NCBI GenBank assembly: GCA_020698575.1
Contig: CM036243.1
Coordinates: forward strand, 19,373,403-19,437,402
Direction: 5' to 3'
Length of the DNA stretch: 64,000 bases
Origin: Bostrychus sinensis
Taxonomy: Eukaryota > Chordata > Actinopteri > Gobiiformes > Eleotridae
Below, in pieces: positions 21,811 to 35,600 of this stretch (positions within the stretch are counted from its first letter, which is position 1; each line of letters opens with the position of its first letter). Made by a program: the position numbers and the translations under genes. The notes beneath the pieces are model-generated. The model was not told the DNA's origin, did not search any database, and saw nothing but the letters and a program-made list of their open reading frames with translations.

Positions 21811-22882
21811 CCTGGGGTGACACAAAACCAAAAACGTTTGGAATCACTGTGCAATATTATGGTTTAGAGACAGTGGCACTGACGAAAAGACTGCACATAG
21901 CAGTGCTAGGAAGAACTGAGGACTGGACACAGGATCTGTAAAAAGTCATACAAGACATACACTTTAATAGCAAATCCATTTAAAGCTCAGCGCTAGAACG
22001 TTCACAAGTGCCCCTAAGATAAAACCTGTGCAGCAATTACTCAGCATTATGTTTTTTCTTAACTTAAGATGTGTAGTAATGTGACTCACAAGCTTTTAAC
22101 TACCTAAAATAGAACTAAGAAGTTTAAATAAATAATAATAAATAATTGACCATATCTTGGTCTAGGCTTGTCTGCCTTTCTTTGAACATACAGTAGTGTT
22201 ATAGCAGTACGAGGAGGTTTCACGGTGCAGCTTTTCCAGTGTAACCCTATCCAGTGTGTCTGCTCTTCCATGACTCACACATCGACACCTTTGTGGTAAA
22301 CACTGTTCCTAATCCAGCCTTGAAGGCACAAATACCGCGTATGGTAAGGAGTCTGTCTCCCTCTTGTGGAAAAAAATAAAAAAGTGGGCCGTTTTTGTTT
22401 AGTTACAGAAATTAAACTAAACCAATCCAACCCAACGAGGGTAAATTATGTCACTGAAAAAAGTACACGCTTCCTAAAAAATGTCTATAGACCTATTAAT
22501 GTTATAGCTACATGGTGTAACTGTGATTAAAATACCCTTTCTATGATATTGAGAAATTTGTAAACAAATAGTAGAAAATTAACACCTACAGAGCGCACAC
22601 CAACAGCCTACATTAAAATTCAGCTAAATTCTCTTATTGTACCCCTAGTTGAAAAGTGAAATTCTTTAATAGTTCAATTTAAACAGTGAGACTCATGAAT
22701 TATATAAAATTAGTGCACACAGAGTAACATTTTGGAGGCATTAATTTCTTTTGTGATGAATTTGAAAATTATGTAAACAGCATATTTTGTATTATATATT
22801 CTAATTTTACAAGATATTTTGGTTAAAGTTTGGATATTAGCCCATTATCATCAACTGTAAGCCATAATTATTATAAATACTA
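21811..22882. other. Intergenic, no recognised feature
   Basis: AT-rich DNA; no gene or bounded repeat seen. Confidence 0.5.
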
Positions 22883-23437
22883 ATGGTGGTTTAACAAAGT
22901 AAATGTACTTAGTTACTTTACTTAAGTACCGTTTTCATCTGTACTGTACTGTACAAAATTTTACAAGAGGTACTTTTACTTTTACTTCACTACATTTTAA
23001 AGCAAGTATCTGTACTTTTTATGTCATTACTTTTTTGTATTGGTTTGAAGGAAAAAGTATTTTGAGTTTGGTTTAGAATAATTAGTTTTTGCAGTGTCAT
23101 CATTGTAGAGACAGTACATGAGTACTAGTAAAAGATGCAGTAAAGTAGTACTCTTTAGAAAAACCTTAGCTACAGATTCAGTTTTGCACCGTTAACCTAT
23201 AGTTTTTAGCACAGTTTTTCAGCAAAATCCCTTACATTTAACAGATTCATTAGATCTTGATTCTGTGCAAAATACTTTTACTTTTTTACTCACAAGTACA
23301 TTTTGAAATGAGTACTTTTATACTTTTACTCAAGTAAAAATTTTCATGTGATACTTTTACCTTTACTTGAGTTAATTTTTGCTCTTTTATGTGTAGTTTT
23401 ACTTAAGTAAAAAAAAAAAGAGTACTTCCTCCACCAT
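22883..23437. mobile_element. MITE-like ACTTAAGTA element
   Basis: Starts AATGGTGGTTTAACAAAGTA; the reverse complement of its end reads AATGGTGGAGGAAGTA, giving short inverted ends. The interior is packed with ACTTTTACTT/ACTTAAGTA words. Related fragments occur at about 25670-25870, 29280-29620 and 40280-40600. Confidence 0.6.
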
Positions 23438-23676
23438 TGATAAATACTACAATAATACATAAATAGCCACATGCGTATTTCTTTGAGCCAAACCTGTACC
23501 TACAGTACCTTGGCTTTTTCCAAAATATTCTAATTTGCTTTTCCACCAGGGGGAGCAGTAATCCACTTGAAGAAAGTCAGTTCTCTTATGTAACTTTAGG
23601 ATGCTCTGAAGCCGTGCAGACTGTTCTAACACTGGAAGGATTTTATGTTTTGCACATATCACATTATCGATTGTAT

Positions 23677-23757
23677 TATCCATCCATCCATCTTCTTTCC
23701 TTATCCAGGACCGGGTCGCGGAGGCAGCAGTCTAAGAAAAGATGCCCAGACTTCCCT
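23677..23757 (-). mobile_element. 3' end fragment of the same LINE family
   Basis: CCATCCATCCATCTTCTTTCC, then GGGTCGCGGAGGCAGCAGTC closely match the 3' terminus of the LINE at 19304 (CCATCCATCTTCTCC, GGTCGCAGGGGCAGCAGTC). This is a dead 5'-truncated copy. Confidence 0.7.
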
Positions 23758-25339
23758 CATTGTATTATCATATTCCTTTTGTTACAATATGGCATAAGTG
23801 TCTATCGCTCCCCCTCCCCTTTCTTTCACACAGTTTTTTTCCACTGAAGAAGCCAATTTAATCACCTTATCACCAGTCTGGGCATTTCACAACTTAAATT
23901 TCAGATTCCAATTTGGCTATGTTGGGTAACACTTATTTCTTCTTTTTGACCCAAGCAGTGTGGTTCATGTGGCCTTTGAGTGGTATGGACTGAATTACCA
24001 TTCGAGTGTTTTTGTGTGAAACACCATACCACCAGAGTGCAAGAACCCCATTGAGGCCGAGCAGAGCAGGCCACGGGGCGCTTACTCACCACTCCTCTTG
24101 AAAAAACAAACTCGTATACCATAAAACACCTGTCACCATCTCTCTCCTTTCTTTTCTTTCACCAAAAAATACATTTTGACTTTGTTGTATTCACGGGCTC
24201 TTTCCTGTTTCCATATAAGTCAGGCCTTTCTCATGAAATGGCAACAAAGCATGAGCCAAGGACTAAGGACAGACTATTTCCACGATTTTTTTAAAGGATT
24301 CTGCCATTGCAAGATAGGGCCAAAAATACAAACTTCAGCCACGAGGGGTCAGCTCAGAAACAAATGCTTAGTGTTTGGAGTGGTATTTTTCAGTGGATTC
24401 TTTACCAGTTGATGATGATGATTTAAGACCTTTATGGTTTCACTAAATAATACTAATAGTAGTAGTTTTTATTGTGCTTGTAAAGAATCTTTTGAAATAC
24501 TTTGTACTTAAGTATAGTTTACATTTAAAACATTTTGTATTATTACAGGCATTATTACTTATGAGTATATTTTTGTCCATTGCTGCATTAGTAATATTCA
24601 TTTGGAGTTACTTTTACTTGAGTACAGAATTTGGTACCACTTTCACCTCTGTTCTGGTTTTTATGACTGCAACCGCTGTTCTGCATCAGTAAGAGAGGAG
24701 ACAAACAGAAGCAGTGGTAGGACTGTGAAAGTGTCTATGTGCACTTACTGCAGGGGATTAAAATAGATGGGCCATGACTTTGTCTCCTCTCTCACACCAT
24801 GAGAGTGACTGACAGCTTCTTGCAGTTGATTTCTTTAGAAACTCCAGACCAGCAGCTCTCATGTTTTTCACTGAAACACTAGTCCCACAGGTATCAGAAG
24901 AACACAGATTAATGTTTTGTGTAAAAGGACTAACCAGATCATTTAACTTCTTCATGGCCCAAGTCAACAACAAGGCAGTCTTATATAAATACTGACAGCG
25001 CCAGTTTAAAAATTTTGTTCTACAAACTGTGATACATGTACAGAGCCATAGTCCTTCTGGAGAAGGACTAATTTTATAATCTCAAGAAATACAAAATCAA
25101 TAAAGCAAAACACATACACATACAATTTACGATACCATAAACATTGCTTAATTTTTCCAAAGTTACCCTGACACCTGGCATGCATAGACATATTATTACT
25201 GCAACAGTGTGCCTTGGGTTGGTCAAAATAAAAGCCTACTGTAATTTGTATGTGACTTGAAGAAGCAGTGACACAATAGTCATTTGTGTTGGGAAGAAAA
25301 ATCATCAGTAAACTTTGCATAGTTAACTTATTAATAATA
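23758..25339. other. Intergenic, no recognised gene
   Basis: Contains short stop-bounded frames only and a GATGATGAT/AGTAGTAG microsatellite zone near 24410-24470. Confidence 0.5.
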
Positions 25340-25690
25340 AAGGATAGGATTTACAGAGCACTTTTCAATGCACCCAAAGTGCTTTATAACACAGTCCATC
25401 ATGTATTCATTCCACAATCACACACTGAAGGTGGGAAATTATCTCTGTACCTACAGCTGCCCTGGGACAAACCGCTGGAGATGTGGCAGCCAACAAGACT
25501 GTGCCAATGGCTTCTCCAACAACTACCAAACACACCACCACAGTCACACTAACTCATCCATACACCAGTGCCAGACACTGGAGGTAAGGTGGGTGAAGTG
25601 TCTTGCCCAAGGACACAACAACAGTATGCAACTTTCTGGTTAGTGGACACCCAGCGCTACCTGCTGCGCAATAATTTAAGTGGGTAGTTG
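25340..25690 (-). repeat. Teleost retroposon (SINE/LINE-tail type)
   Basis: Reverse-strand relative of 4020-4460: AAGTGTCTTGCCCAAGGACA is the inverse of TCCTTGGGCAAGACACTT, and the left end inverts to a CACTTTGGGTGCATTGAAAAG tail. Confidence 0.6.
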
Positions 25691-26980
25691 TAGTAGGTGT
25701 TGTAGTTGTGTTAATACAATAAATAAAGTAGTGGCAGCAAAAGCAGTAGTAGTAGTCATAGTAGTACTTTCTTAAGTGAACTGAGCAATAATAATTCTTT
25801 TGAGAATTTTTACTTCTACTTGAGATAAATATCCCGGTTCTTTCACTTAAAGTAGAGGTTTTGAGTAGCTACTTCTTCCTCCTTCTTTCTCTATAATTCA
25901 GAAAAAAATCTTACATATGCCTTTGTTAGAAATCATGCATGTGAACTGAATTTTTATGTCCAGGCCAGAACTATGTAAGGATCCACTGTCTGCCTCTCGA
26001 GTTTCCTTCATCAAAGGCGGACTACGTGTTAGACCAGGTGTGGCTGAAAATGTGCGGTTGAAAAGGAAGACGTTGGAGAACAGAGTTGTGGTGGGGGCCG
26101 CCCTTCATATGAGCTGCTTTTAAAAACAATAATCTAGCTCTCCTCTATGACAGCACCATTCTTTCCTAGTGATCATATCCTCATCGTTCCCATGTCTGCA
26201 TCATGTGGCTAGAAATACTCATACCCAGCCCTCCTGATTTAAAATGTATTGAGGAACCAATAACAGAAACAAATACAGAAACATCTGTTTATTCTTGGAC
26301 TGTTTAAACATATTATAATGTGAATAATCTGTGGGAGAAAAAACGATCTTAAGCCATGATATAAGCTTAATTATTAATGATTTTAACATGTAGGCAAAAC
26401 AACTGGGAAAGGATGTTGTTGAGATAGAAAAAATCATTGTAGTGGTAATAATCATAGTAATAGCAAAAGGAATAATAATAGTAGTAGAAGTAGGCTAGTA
26501 ATAGTAATAGTGGTAGCCTAATAATCGTAGCAGATGTAGTATTGGTGGTAGCAGTAGTAGTAGTGGTGGTAGTAATAAGTATTCTGCTTTAGTAAACTTT
26601 ATATTCAGTAGCCAATGCTGTGTTTTATTAAAGTGGCTCTGACTGTTGTTGTGGGGGTGTTGGAAATGCTGGGTCACAGATTTGGGTATAACACTAGGTA
26701 AGATAGCAAGAAGAAAACCAGGCGATGTAGCTTTAAAAACACTTTCTGCTTAAAGTTCTGCCTTGGCACCTACATGTGTCTGTAAAAACACTAAAAAACC
26801 CACTCCCTTTATTCCATGAGGTGTGGGTCTTTAGTACAAGGCCTATTGCAAGCTGTCTGCATGTTCAAGCAGCTGAATATATTTACTTAGTGTTTCAGGA
26901 GTGGCACCCTCAAAGGCAGGAATGTGCCTGAGATTGACTTCAGAGCATGCTACATTTAAATGTTTAACCCATAAAATAAA
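25691..26980. other. Intergenic, AGT/AAT trinucleotide-rich
   Basis: Trinucleotide zones (AGTAGTAGT, AATAATAGTAG) lie near 25670-25760 and 26450-26580. No gene was seen before the CCN promoter. Confidence 0.5.
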
Positions 26981-27040
26981 TACAGAGCAGACGCAGACCT
27001 GCACATTTTTATGAATGGCTGCATTCATTGCACGACACTC

Positions 27041-27160
27041 CCACCAATCAGCCCCGTCCTCTCGTGGTAAAGCCCCGCCCACCCCAAATCCACGTACCCT
27101 TGTTGGTTGGACGAGTGGGGATGGGCGTGGATTCTTACAGGCTTCCAGAGTATAAAAAAG
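27041..27160 (+). promoter_or_regulatory. Core promoter of the CCN1-like gene
   Basis: A CCAAT box (27044-27048), a GC-box-like CCCCGCCC (about 27072) and a TATA box (TATAAAAAAG, 27151-27160) are in standard order. They predict a transcription start near 27180-27190 and a 5'UTR of about 125 bases before the ATG at 27313. Confidence 0.65.
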
Positions 27161-27312
27161 GATTTGCATGTTTATTTTTAAGAGTGAAACGAGGATTTTG
27201 AACGAGTGTGGCCGATACAGGATGTTATTTTTGTTAACTACATGTAAAAGTATGCCTATTTAAAACCCATAGGAGTTTACGTGATTGAAAAGAACTTTAT
27301 TTTATAGTTCGT

Positions 27313-30300
27313 ATGGAACACCTAAACATGTTCTGGATTTATCTGACTTTGACTGCAGTCATCACACAGGTAAGACGCGTTGTTAGCTACCGTATCGTTT
27401 AATGTTTTTACGTGCCAGCATGATGTACGTTTAATTGTCCCGTAAAAGATAGTTATTTCCAGTATTGGTTACCTGCTGTACATTTGCTGTAGTCTAGTAC
27501 ATGTTTAATATGACTGAGTGCAGATGATGTCTGCTTCTGTTCTAAAGCATACCTTTGTATCATAGCCAATAAACGCTGTTTCCTGAATTGATTTGTCTAG
27601 TCATGTCTATCTTCTCTTTTCCTTAAGACTGGGACAAGTTGACTCTAGTGATGAGCAATGACTCAAATTACAATCCAAGAGGTACTGGGTACACAATGTT
27701 GAGCTGTCTAGACACAATAGTGACTGACTGGACAGACATAAATTAATTTGTTTAAAAAAAAAAATCTAGAAAAATGGAAATTACCAAAAGAGTTATAATG
27801 GTAATACAAGAGATTACCATCACCCTGCTTTGATGTTGAAATAAATCTCAAAATGGTCCACTGAGTAACTGTGCTAATGATTCAGGAATGTAGTAGGCAC
27901 ACTGTTCTGACTTCTATAATACAAATTTATCCTATTACAAAACATCAAAGATCCAGACTCAATAAGTTATGTCTCTGTGCCTTTCTTCTTTCCTTCAGGA
28001 GACCGCTAGCTGCCCAGCCGAATGCCACTGCCCTGTAGAGCCCCCGGTGTGCCCTGCAGGTGTGAGTGCTGTACCAGATGAGTGTGGGTGCTGTAAGGTT
28101 TGCGCTGCTCAGCTCAACCAGGATTGTAGTTTTGCGAAGCCCTGTGATCACCATAAAGGTCTGGAGTGCAATTATGGCAACGGCATGACCATGACTGAGG
28201 GCATCTGTCGAGGTGAGAAGCAAAAGAGTGATGCAGAATGGTTTTTCTCCAATTGCCCTAAAAATAAAAGTACTACTAGTTATTTTATGAACATTATCAG
28301 GGGCTTTTGGAGATAAATATACACACGTCATACCACCATTACCCCACTATCTATGAATAGCTTGCTTTGGAAATAAGGAGGTTGGTATTTCCTGCTTACT
28401 TCAACCAAGCCATTTAGGACTATTGCATAAAAACAAATGCGCATAGTGGTGTTTCCTGATGGTGTCTTGTGCAGTTGTATGAAGTGTTGAAATGAGCGAT
28501 TGTATTGAATTTAGTGCATTTAAACCACACATACCTGCTGAAATCAGAGAAGTCTTTCCTATACACTTGAAGTATGTTGTCTGTAGAAAGCAATTCGGGC
28601 CTTGTTCACACTACAAGGATGTTTTAGTTTTATATAGATACTTAATTGCTGCTCCTCTCCTGTTGCTGTTGCATTTTAAAGAAAATGTTTTTTGTTTCAG
28701 ATGTTATGTAGATAATCTAGTAATTAACCTATGCATTTACAATAGAAATATCTTCTTTCCATCTGGTGTTGCCATTGCAAAACATCTGCCTCTGAGCATA
28801 CAGTGATTTGCATTAATTGGGCACAGGTTTTACACACTGACACAAATCTCATCAGAATAGCTCCGATTTCAGCCAATTTTGAGGGTAGTGTAACTGCAGT
28901 CATGTACTCCAATATACTGCCTATACCATACATTTTTTATAATGTGTTTGGTCTTTTAGCCAAATCAGAGGGGCGCACATGTGAATTTAATGGCAAGATG
29001 TACCAAAGTGGCGAGAGTTTCCGTGCTGGCTGTAAACACCAGTGTACCTGCATTGATGGTGCGGTGGGCTGTGCTCCTCTCTGTAACATCAACCTGCCTG
29101 TGGCCTCTCCCACCTGCCCCTACCCCAGACTCATCAAGACACCAGGGAAGTGTTGCTTCAGTGTCGTCTGCCATAAGGGAACCTGGCATCTTCCCTGGAA
29201 AAACAAGGTTGGTTTAGTTTTGTTACTAAATTTCATGATTGTGGGTCTACATGTTGCTATTGAATACATGTTATTGTACCACCTCATATATTGTATATGT
29301 GGAAAAGTATGTAAAATCTGTATTAAAGTAAAAGTACTGTTACCTCAAACATAATATTTCTCAAGTAGAAGTACACAACAAAATTGTTATTTAAGTAGGA
29401 GTACAAGTATTATAAAGTACTGGCTGCTGCTACCACTGCTGTTATTACCAATAATGCTACTACCACAAGTACTAATACTATATTACTGCTGCTTCTTATA
29501 CTAATGCTACTACTATTATTACCACTACAAATGTTATTACTAATAGTACTACTGCTACTATGATCATCCTTTTTGCCACCAAAAAAATACTTTTACTCGT
29601 TTAGATATTTTGAAATTGACTAGTGTAAAAGTATAATTTTTTTCTTCAAAATAAGAAAGATGTAAAATTTAAAAATGTATTCCCCAGTATTGTGTTACCA
29701 GCTCCCAGTATTGTGTTACCAACTTTGTATATAGTGTGGTGTAATTCAAAATGATACACAAAAAATACATTTTACACGTTTGTACATGTCATTAGTGCTA
29801 TTAAAATGTTATTGTATTTCCAAATATTTTCATTTTTAATCCTTACCAGTAAATGTCTCTATCAGATGAAAAGTTTTATGGTCAGTGTGACCATGGTGCT
29901 GGCAGCATAGTACTGTAAACCATACTAAAGCACCACCAACCAGGATGGCTCTTTGATTAATCTCTTGTTATCACAGGTGCCTCCACCGAAGGAACACCAG
30001 CCCAGACATGGATATTACCCTGTCCCACACAGGCCTGACAAAGAGCCAAAGCTGGCCAATGACCTGAAGGACATAAAGACTATTGGATGGGAAAATGAAT
30101 ATGGATTTTACCACCTGCCTGGTTAGACAAAAGCATTTGAAATCAGAGTGCAATAACGATCTGATGTCAAATTTGATAACAATACTTTTTTTTCTTCAGA
30201 GAAAAAAATGGTTTTGGAAAGTATTAAGGAAAACAACTGTCCCGTGCAGACCACCAGCTGGTCCCAGTGCTCTCGTAGCTGTGGAATGGGCATTTCATCT

Positions 30301-31773
30301 CGCATCACCAACAAAAACCCTGCATGCAAACTACAAAAAGAGACAAGAATATGCATCGTACGACCATGCCACAGCCTAATTGTTCCAACAAAGGTGAAGT
30401 ACACAAACAATACACAATAAAACAGAACAGAGGCACAAAGGTCAACTGCTAGAAAGTTGCCATTCTCAAAAACATACGTGCTGAAACCTTTTGCACTGGT
30501 AATATAACTACCAGTTTTTATTTGTCTTTTCTAGATTTTATGTATACACATCTGTAAGCCCTGCTGCAAAGGACAAAAAAAAAACTCAAATTGATCAATA
30601 TGTCTGGCCCTGTGTAAACATGCTCTCATCTCTAGAGCTATCCTAATCCCTGATTTGAGGAACAGAGATTATCCTCTCAGTGGTTAGGGGAAGCACACAT
30701 CCAGTGGGAACTGAGCAGTGCTCATTTACTCAGATGAGTTGGTGTCAGGCAGGCGCCTTTTTAAATATAGTCCTGACCCTCAGCATTCCTGCCAAGCAAC
30801 TGTCCATAGCTCAGCCCATCTGTGTACTTCTGTTTCTATATTAATCCTGGACACACTGAGGGAGCTTTTACTCTTTTCTATTCAGATGGCCAAAAATGAA
30901 GCTGGCACATCAGGTCACAGGAGTTTAAGTTACATATTCTTAAAAGTTGTAAATGAGTGTAAAATCATAAAAGATAATCACCTAAATCTTAATCCACTCT
31001 TTCTGTTTTGGACAGAAGTTCAGTGTTGTCTTAAGAGCCAATGTTTTCTGTTCCAGGTGCTTAAAATTTAAGTCACTAAAATTATTTAAATTAATTAATA
31101 CCTTAAACATTTTATGCAGGGCTTGCATGGACAGGGATTTATCAAATATTAAAAAACAGCTTTACCTATAGGCAGAATCTCTGTGCATTATCTTTTTTTT
31201 TATTACTAATTTTCTTTCTTTAATCGTGATGAATTACTATATATAAAAATGGTGTACACTCGAGCTAACTTCTGAACTTAAGATATATGCCTAGGTAAAA
31301 TTCAACCTGCCAAGGTGGCTAGTGGGAGTATTTGTGTGACTAGCCAAAATTAAAATCTAGCTTCATTTGGCCATTTGGCTGGTGTTGATGTCAAGCCCAA
31401 ACTTTTTGAATTATTCACTGGATGGACATTAGACTAATTATTGTCCAACACTTTCATACATCCACAGAGAGTACAGAAGTGTTCTCCAACCCAAAAAGCC
31501 CCAGGACCATTGCGCCTGTCCTACGGTGAGTGTGTGAGCATCCGTCCCTACCGGCCCAACTACTGTAGTGTGTGTACAGATGGACGCTGCTGCTCACCTC
31601 GGAGAACACGCACGGTCCCTGTGACTTTTGTCTGTCCCGATGGTGAACGATTTCAGAAGTCAGCCATGTTCATTCAGTCCTGTAAATGCAGCAACAGCTG
31701 TGGCCATCTGAATGAAGTCGCTCTTCCTCCACAGCACTGGATGTATGGAGACACACACAAATTTATAGACTAG
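27313..31773 (+). CDS. ccn1l: CCN1-like (CYR61-type) matricellular protein
   Basis: Six coding exons with good GT-AG borders: 27313-27369, 27999-28212, 28960-29207, 29977-30121, 30200-30393, 31468-31773. They join without frame break into 387 residues. Domain order is signal peptide (1-19), IGFBP (about 24-93, with CGCCKVC), VWC (about 98-163, with CKHQCTCIDGAVGC), a hinge, TSP1 (about 235-275, with WSQCSRSCGMG) and a cystine-knot CT domain (about 291-365), ending THKFID. Each exon encodes about one domain, as in the CCN family. Known CCN1 proteins (about 381 residues) are secreted, bind integrins and heparan sulfate, and are induced by growth and mechanical signals. The CIDGAVGC and HKF-D signatures place this nearest CCN1; whether it is ccn1 or a fish ccn1l paralogue needs a tree. 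Confidence 0.9.
29275..29630. repeat. AAGTA/AGT-rich repeat in CCN intron 3
   Basis: AGTAAAAGTACT, CTCAAGTAGAAGTAC and CTACTACC-type trinucleotides; kin to the MITE-like element at 22883. Confidence 0.5.
31117..31400. mobile_element. Small MITE-like repeat in CCN intron 5
   Basis: Begins CAGGGCTTGCATG and ends GATGTCAAGCCCA, an imperfect inverted terminus of hAT-like type (GGGCTTG/CAAGCCC). The target duplication is not clear. Confidence 0.35.
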
Positions 31774-32392
31774 ATCTGACCATTTCCTGATGAAGAAAGA
31801 CAATAGGCCATATTGTTGTTGCTCAAACTGGCCAGGTATGCAGACTGGCTGCCTTGTTTATATTAACACTGGCAGTTAATGTTGTAATGAGTGAAGAGAC
31901 AAGGGGCCAAAATGGGAGCCCTGAAGACACACCAACTCTGAGCCAAGGAAATCTTGAAATCATCTTCCCCGGGAAGAATCAAGAGCAACAAAGCACTTTG
32001 CACAGTGATCTTAGATCACCTCATTTACTATTGACTGGCATGTATAATAGTACAGTATGATAAACAATTTTTCGACAGCTGTCTATTAAGCAGCATCATT
32101 TGTTTTTGTACTCTGGACTCATAATTGTATGAATGTAATTTATCCCTGCACCTAATATTTTATTGACAGCACTGTGAAACACATACAGGATGTATATGAT
32201 TATTAACACTATTGGAAAGATGTGGTATGAGAGAATGGACCAATGTCAAATGTTTTCTTGTGCACTAAATAGGACATGTTTCCTCTGTAAACAAAACACT
32301 CAGTTTTGCTGGCCAGCCTATGAAATTAAATTGTCTGGTTTTATTTTTAGTCTCCTATTTATACCACTTGGCATATAGTGATCCACTGTAGA

Positions 32393-32398
32393 AATAAA
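32393..32398 (+). terminator. Poly(A) signal of the CCN1-like gene
   Basis: AATAAA about 620 bases after the stop codon, followed by T/TG-rich DNA (TGTTTTGCCTCTTCTGTTTG). The next gene's signal on the other strand is only about 100 bp away. Confidence 0.6.
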
Positions 32399-32498
32399 TG
32401 TTTTGCCTCTTCTGTTTGACAATGGCGCCCTCTTGACTGTAAAATAAGGAGTGCAGTAATAATACTGTATAAACAAATAATAAATAAGGTATAAAAAC

Positions 32499-32508
32499 TT
32501 TATTTATT
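32499..32508 (-). terminator. Poly(A) signals of ddx39a
   Basis: TTTATTTATT on + gives overlapping AATAAA signals on -, about 185 bases after the ddx39a stop codon (32690). Confidence 0.65.
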
Positions 32509-32689
32509 TAACCAAAACAATATATCCATGGTTTTAACAAGAAAAAACAATAAAAAACATAATTAATACATGATAAAATAAAGACTTGTGAATTTGCTAA
32601 CAAATATGGTAGGAGTAATCTTTGTCTTTCTTCCCTCCTACAAAATATAGAAACACCAAGGCCCACAACAGTGGTTGACAGATAGGCAC

Positions 32690-35600
32690 TCATCTGGACT
32701 GCTCAACTGTAAAAAAAATAAATAAAATAAATAAAATACATCACTAAATAGATTTAAAGCACTATGATACCATTTAATGAGTTTTAGTGTGGTAATATCC
32801 ATATAAAAACTCACTGTAGGAAGAGATATCAATTTCCTCTGGGAGCTCTGGTACGTTGACCTCAAAGCGGTCTTGGACCTCATTCAAAGTCTTGGCATCA
32901 GTTTCGTCTGACACAAAAGTGACAGCCAGGCCTTTGGTTCCAAACCTTCCTGCACGGGCCACCTAAAGAGTCATACAGACAGGGTTGTAGTCAAAAAATG
33001 CCAAATATGACTCCATGTGTTTTTATGTAAAATAAAAGAAGAACATACTCTGTGAAGGTATGTATCTGAATCCTCGGGCATGTCATAGTTGAATACAATG
33101 TTGACTCGCTCGATATCCATCCCTCGGCCAAAGAGATTAGTTGCTACCAGAATTCGTCGCTGGAAATCTTTAAACTGCTGATATCGGGATAACCTTTAAA
33201 AGGATAAATGCACCAGTTTAAATAAAAGAAATGTCTACATTGTTTTTTGGGTAGATTAAATATACATACCGCTCCTCCTGTGCCATGCCTCTGTGGATGG
33301 CTATTGCAGGAAAGTTCTGCTCAACCAGAAGCTGGGATAAAGCCACACAGCGATGAACTGACTTCACAAAAATGACCACCTAACAAAATAAAAGTAGAGT
33401 ATGATTTATGGATTTCAAACAACAAAAACAGAGCTAGGATTTTATATATAAGATGGTTTTAAATTTAATAATACATAAATATGTAACATTTATGTGATTT
33501 TTATTATCTAAAGTACAGTATGTCTACCTGATTGAACTCAAGCACATCGAGCAAGTCAAAAAGTCTGCGATTCTTTTCGCTGTCTTTCAGTTTGCAGTAG
33601 TACTGCTGTAAACCATGAAGTGTCAGCTTAGTCTCGTCATCCACAAACACCTCCATGGGCTAAACAACAAAGTAAACAATAGATATTAATTTGAATGTAT
33701 AAACATAATTAACATTAAAAAAATGTTAAGGGCAGGTTTACATTTAAAGGCAATGCCTTAAATTAACAAGATGATCAATTTGGACATGCACTACATTTAA
33801 AACAAAAACTAAATAAAAAAATAGTCGTGTATGTACCCCTTGACAATACCAGAGTCAGGAGGATTGACTGCCCTGACTTTATTGATCTGCTGAGGAGGAT
33901 CACTTTAGCCCTCTGTTATGGCCATTTATGGCACAGACAGCCACAAATGGGCAAAGCTTAGAAGGGCTCTAAAGATCAGCTAGTGCAGTACTGCAGACAT
34001 TGATGGGAACACTGTGGTAAATATGTAGAATATTGTGTAAGAGCTTTTTAGACTTTAGAGTTTCATTTATTTTTTGTGTGTATAGCTTACGGTTAAAGAA
34101 AACCCCAAATTCACCATCTCAGGAAATGTGAATATTGTGCATAAATTCATTGTTGTAAACTAATGGTGTCACACTTAAATTAATAAAATGGAAGCATTTG
34201 TGAAGGGTTCCTGTGCCTTTAAAATGTCTTTGTCTGGTTTAGTAGGCTATGGAATCATGGGGAGGGCTATGGACAGTTGTCCAGTCATTGAAAACCCCTC
34301 CATGAGGAGGTAAACCACAAAGAGCTGGCTGTTCCCAGAGTGTATTTAAACATAATATTATATACCTGAGTGAATAGAAAAAAAGTGGGAGAAAAAGATG
34401 CACAAGCAGCATGGACAGCCGCAGCCTTGACAGATGTCAGGAAAAAACAATTCAAGAAATTGAGGGAGGTTTAAAAGGAGTGGACTAATTTTGGACTCAG
34501 TGGATCAAAAGCCACTACACTCAGAAAGATGATGATTATGAAGATGCAGATTTCATTATCCAGAAGAACTTCTGATCCTGCCCACTCTGCATGAAGGACC
34601 AAACTGGTATTACTGTGCTTGATAGCAGACTCTCCAGACCTGAACCCCATTGAGAATCTATGGAGTGTTGTCAAGAGGTACATTCTCCTAGATGACTGAG
34701 AACCTACACAGATGTCGAGAGAAAGATGAGAAACAGCAGACCCAGTAACACAGATGTGCTGAAAGCTGCTATGAGAGCAACCTGGGCTGAGCGCCTCCAT
34801 GCCACAACGCATTGATGGAGAAATTTATGCAAGATCAGTCCTAAACAAGTACTAATACATACTGTACATACTTTTCAGAACTGCTACATTACTGTTTAAT
34901 AATTAATTTTGTTGGTCTTCTGTAATAGCCTAATTTTCTGAGATACTAAATTTTGGGATTTTCTTTAATTGTAAATGTGATGTGATGTAATCACTTGGCC
35001 TGAAAAATTACTTACGTCCTGCATAAACTTGCGACAAACGGGACGGATCTCCTTGCTCAGGGTAGCACTGAACATCATCACCTGTTTCTCATGCGGTGTC
35101 AATCTGAAGATTTCCTGAACATCACCCCTCATGTCTATGGATTTAAAAACCAGCATGAGCAATCTAATAAAATTGTATATGTGGAGTGGACTAAACCAAC
35201 ATATTTAAAAGGTTAGGGTAAAGCAAAGATAATAATATAATAACATAAAAATAAGATTTTCTACAGTATTTCCTAAAATGTATTTAGAGATGTACTTGAA
35301 ATATAGCCCTTTTTCAACAATCACCATTTATCAGAACTCTTCTTTTGACTTTTGTGCTACTCACCTAGTGCTTCAAGCATCTTATCACACTCGTCAAGCA
35401 CAAAGTGTTTGATATTCTTCAGGTTAAGGGTCCTGTTGCGAACGAGAGCTAGAATTCGACCAGGAGTTCCAACAACTATGTGGGGACATTTTTTTTTCAG
35501 GACTTCCTCATCGTTCTTGATAGCCAAACCACCAAAGAACACAGACACCTTAACTGTGGACATGTACTTAGAGAAACGCTCATACTCTTTGCTGATCTGG

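Noticed and set aside
23543..23558. CTCF-like CCACCAGGGGGAGCAG
   Set aside because: It differs from the consensus at the core C and lies in a repeat-rich gap; too weak to list.
32774..32814. Extended ddx39a C-terminus (SEFLYGYYHTKTH)
   Set aside because: It is read-through of the donor at 32815; the next exon restores the conserved IEQSR ending.
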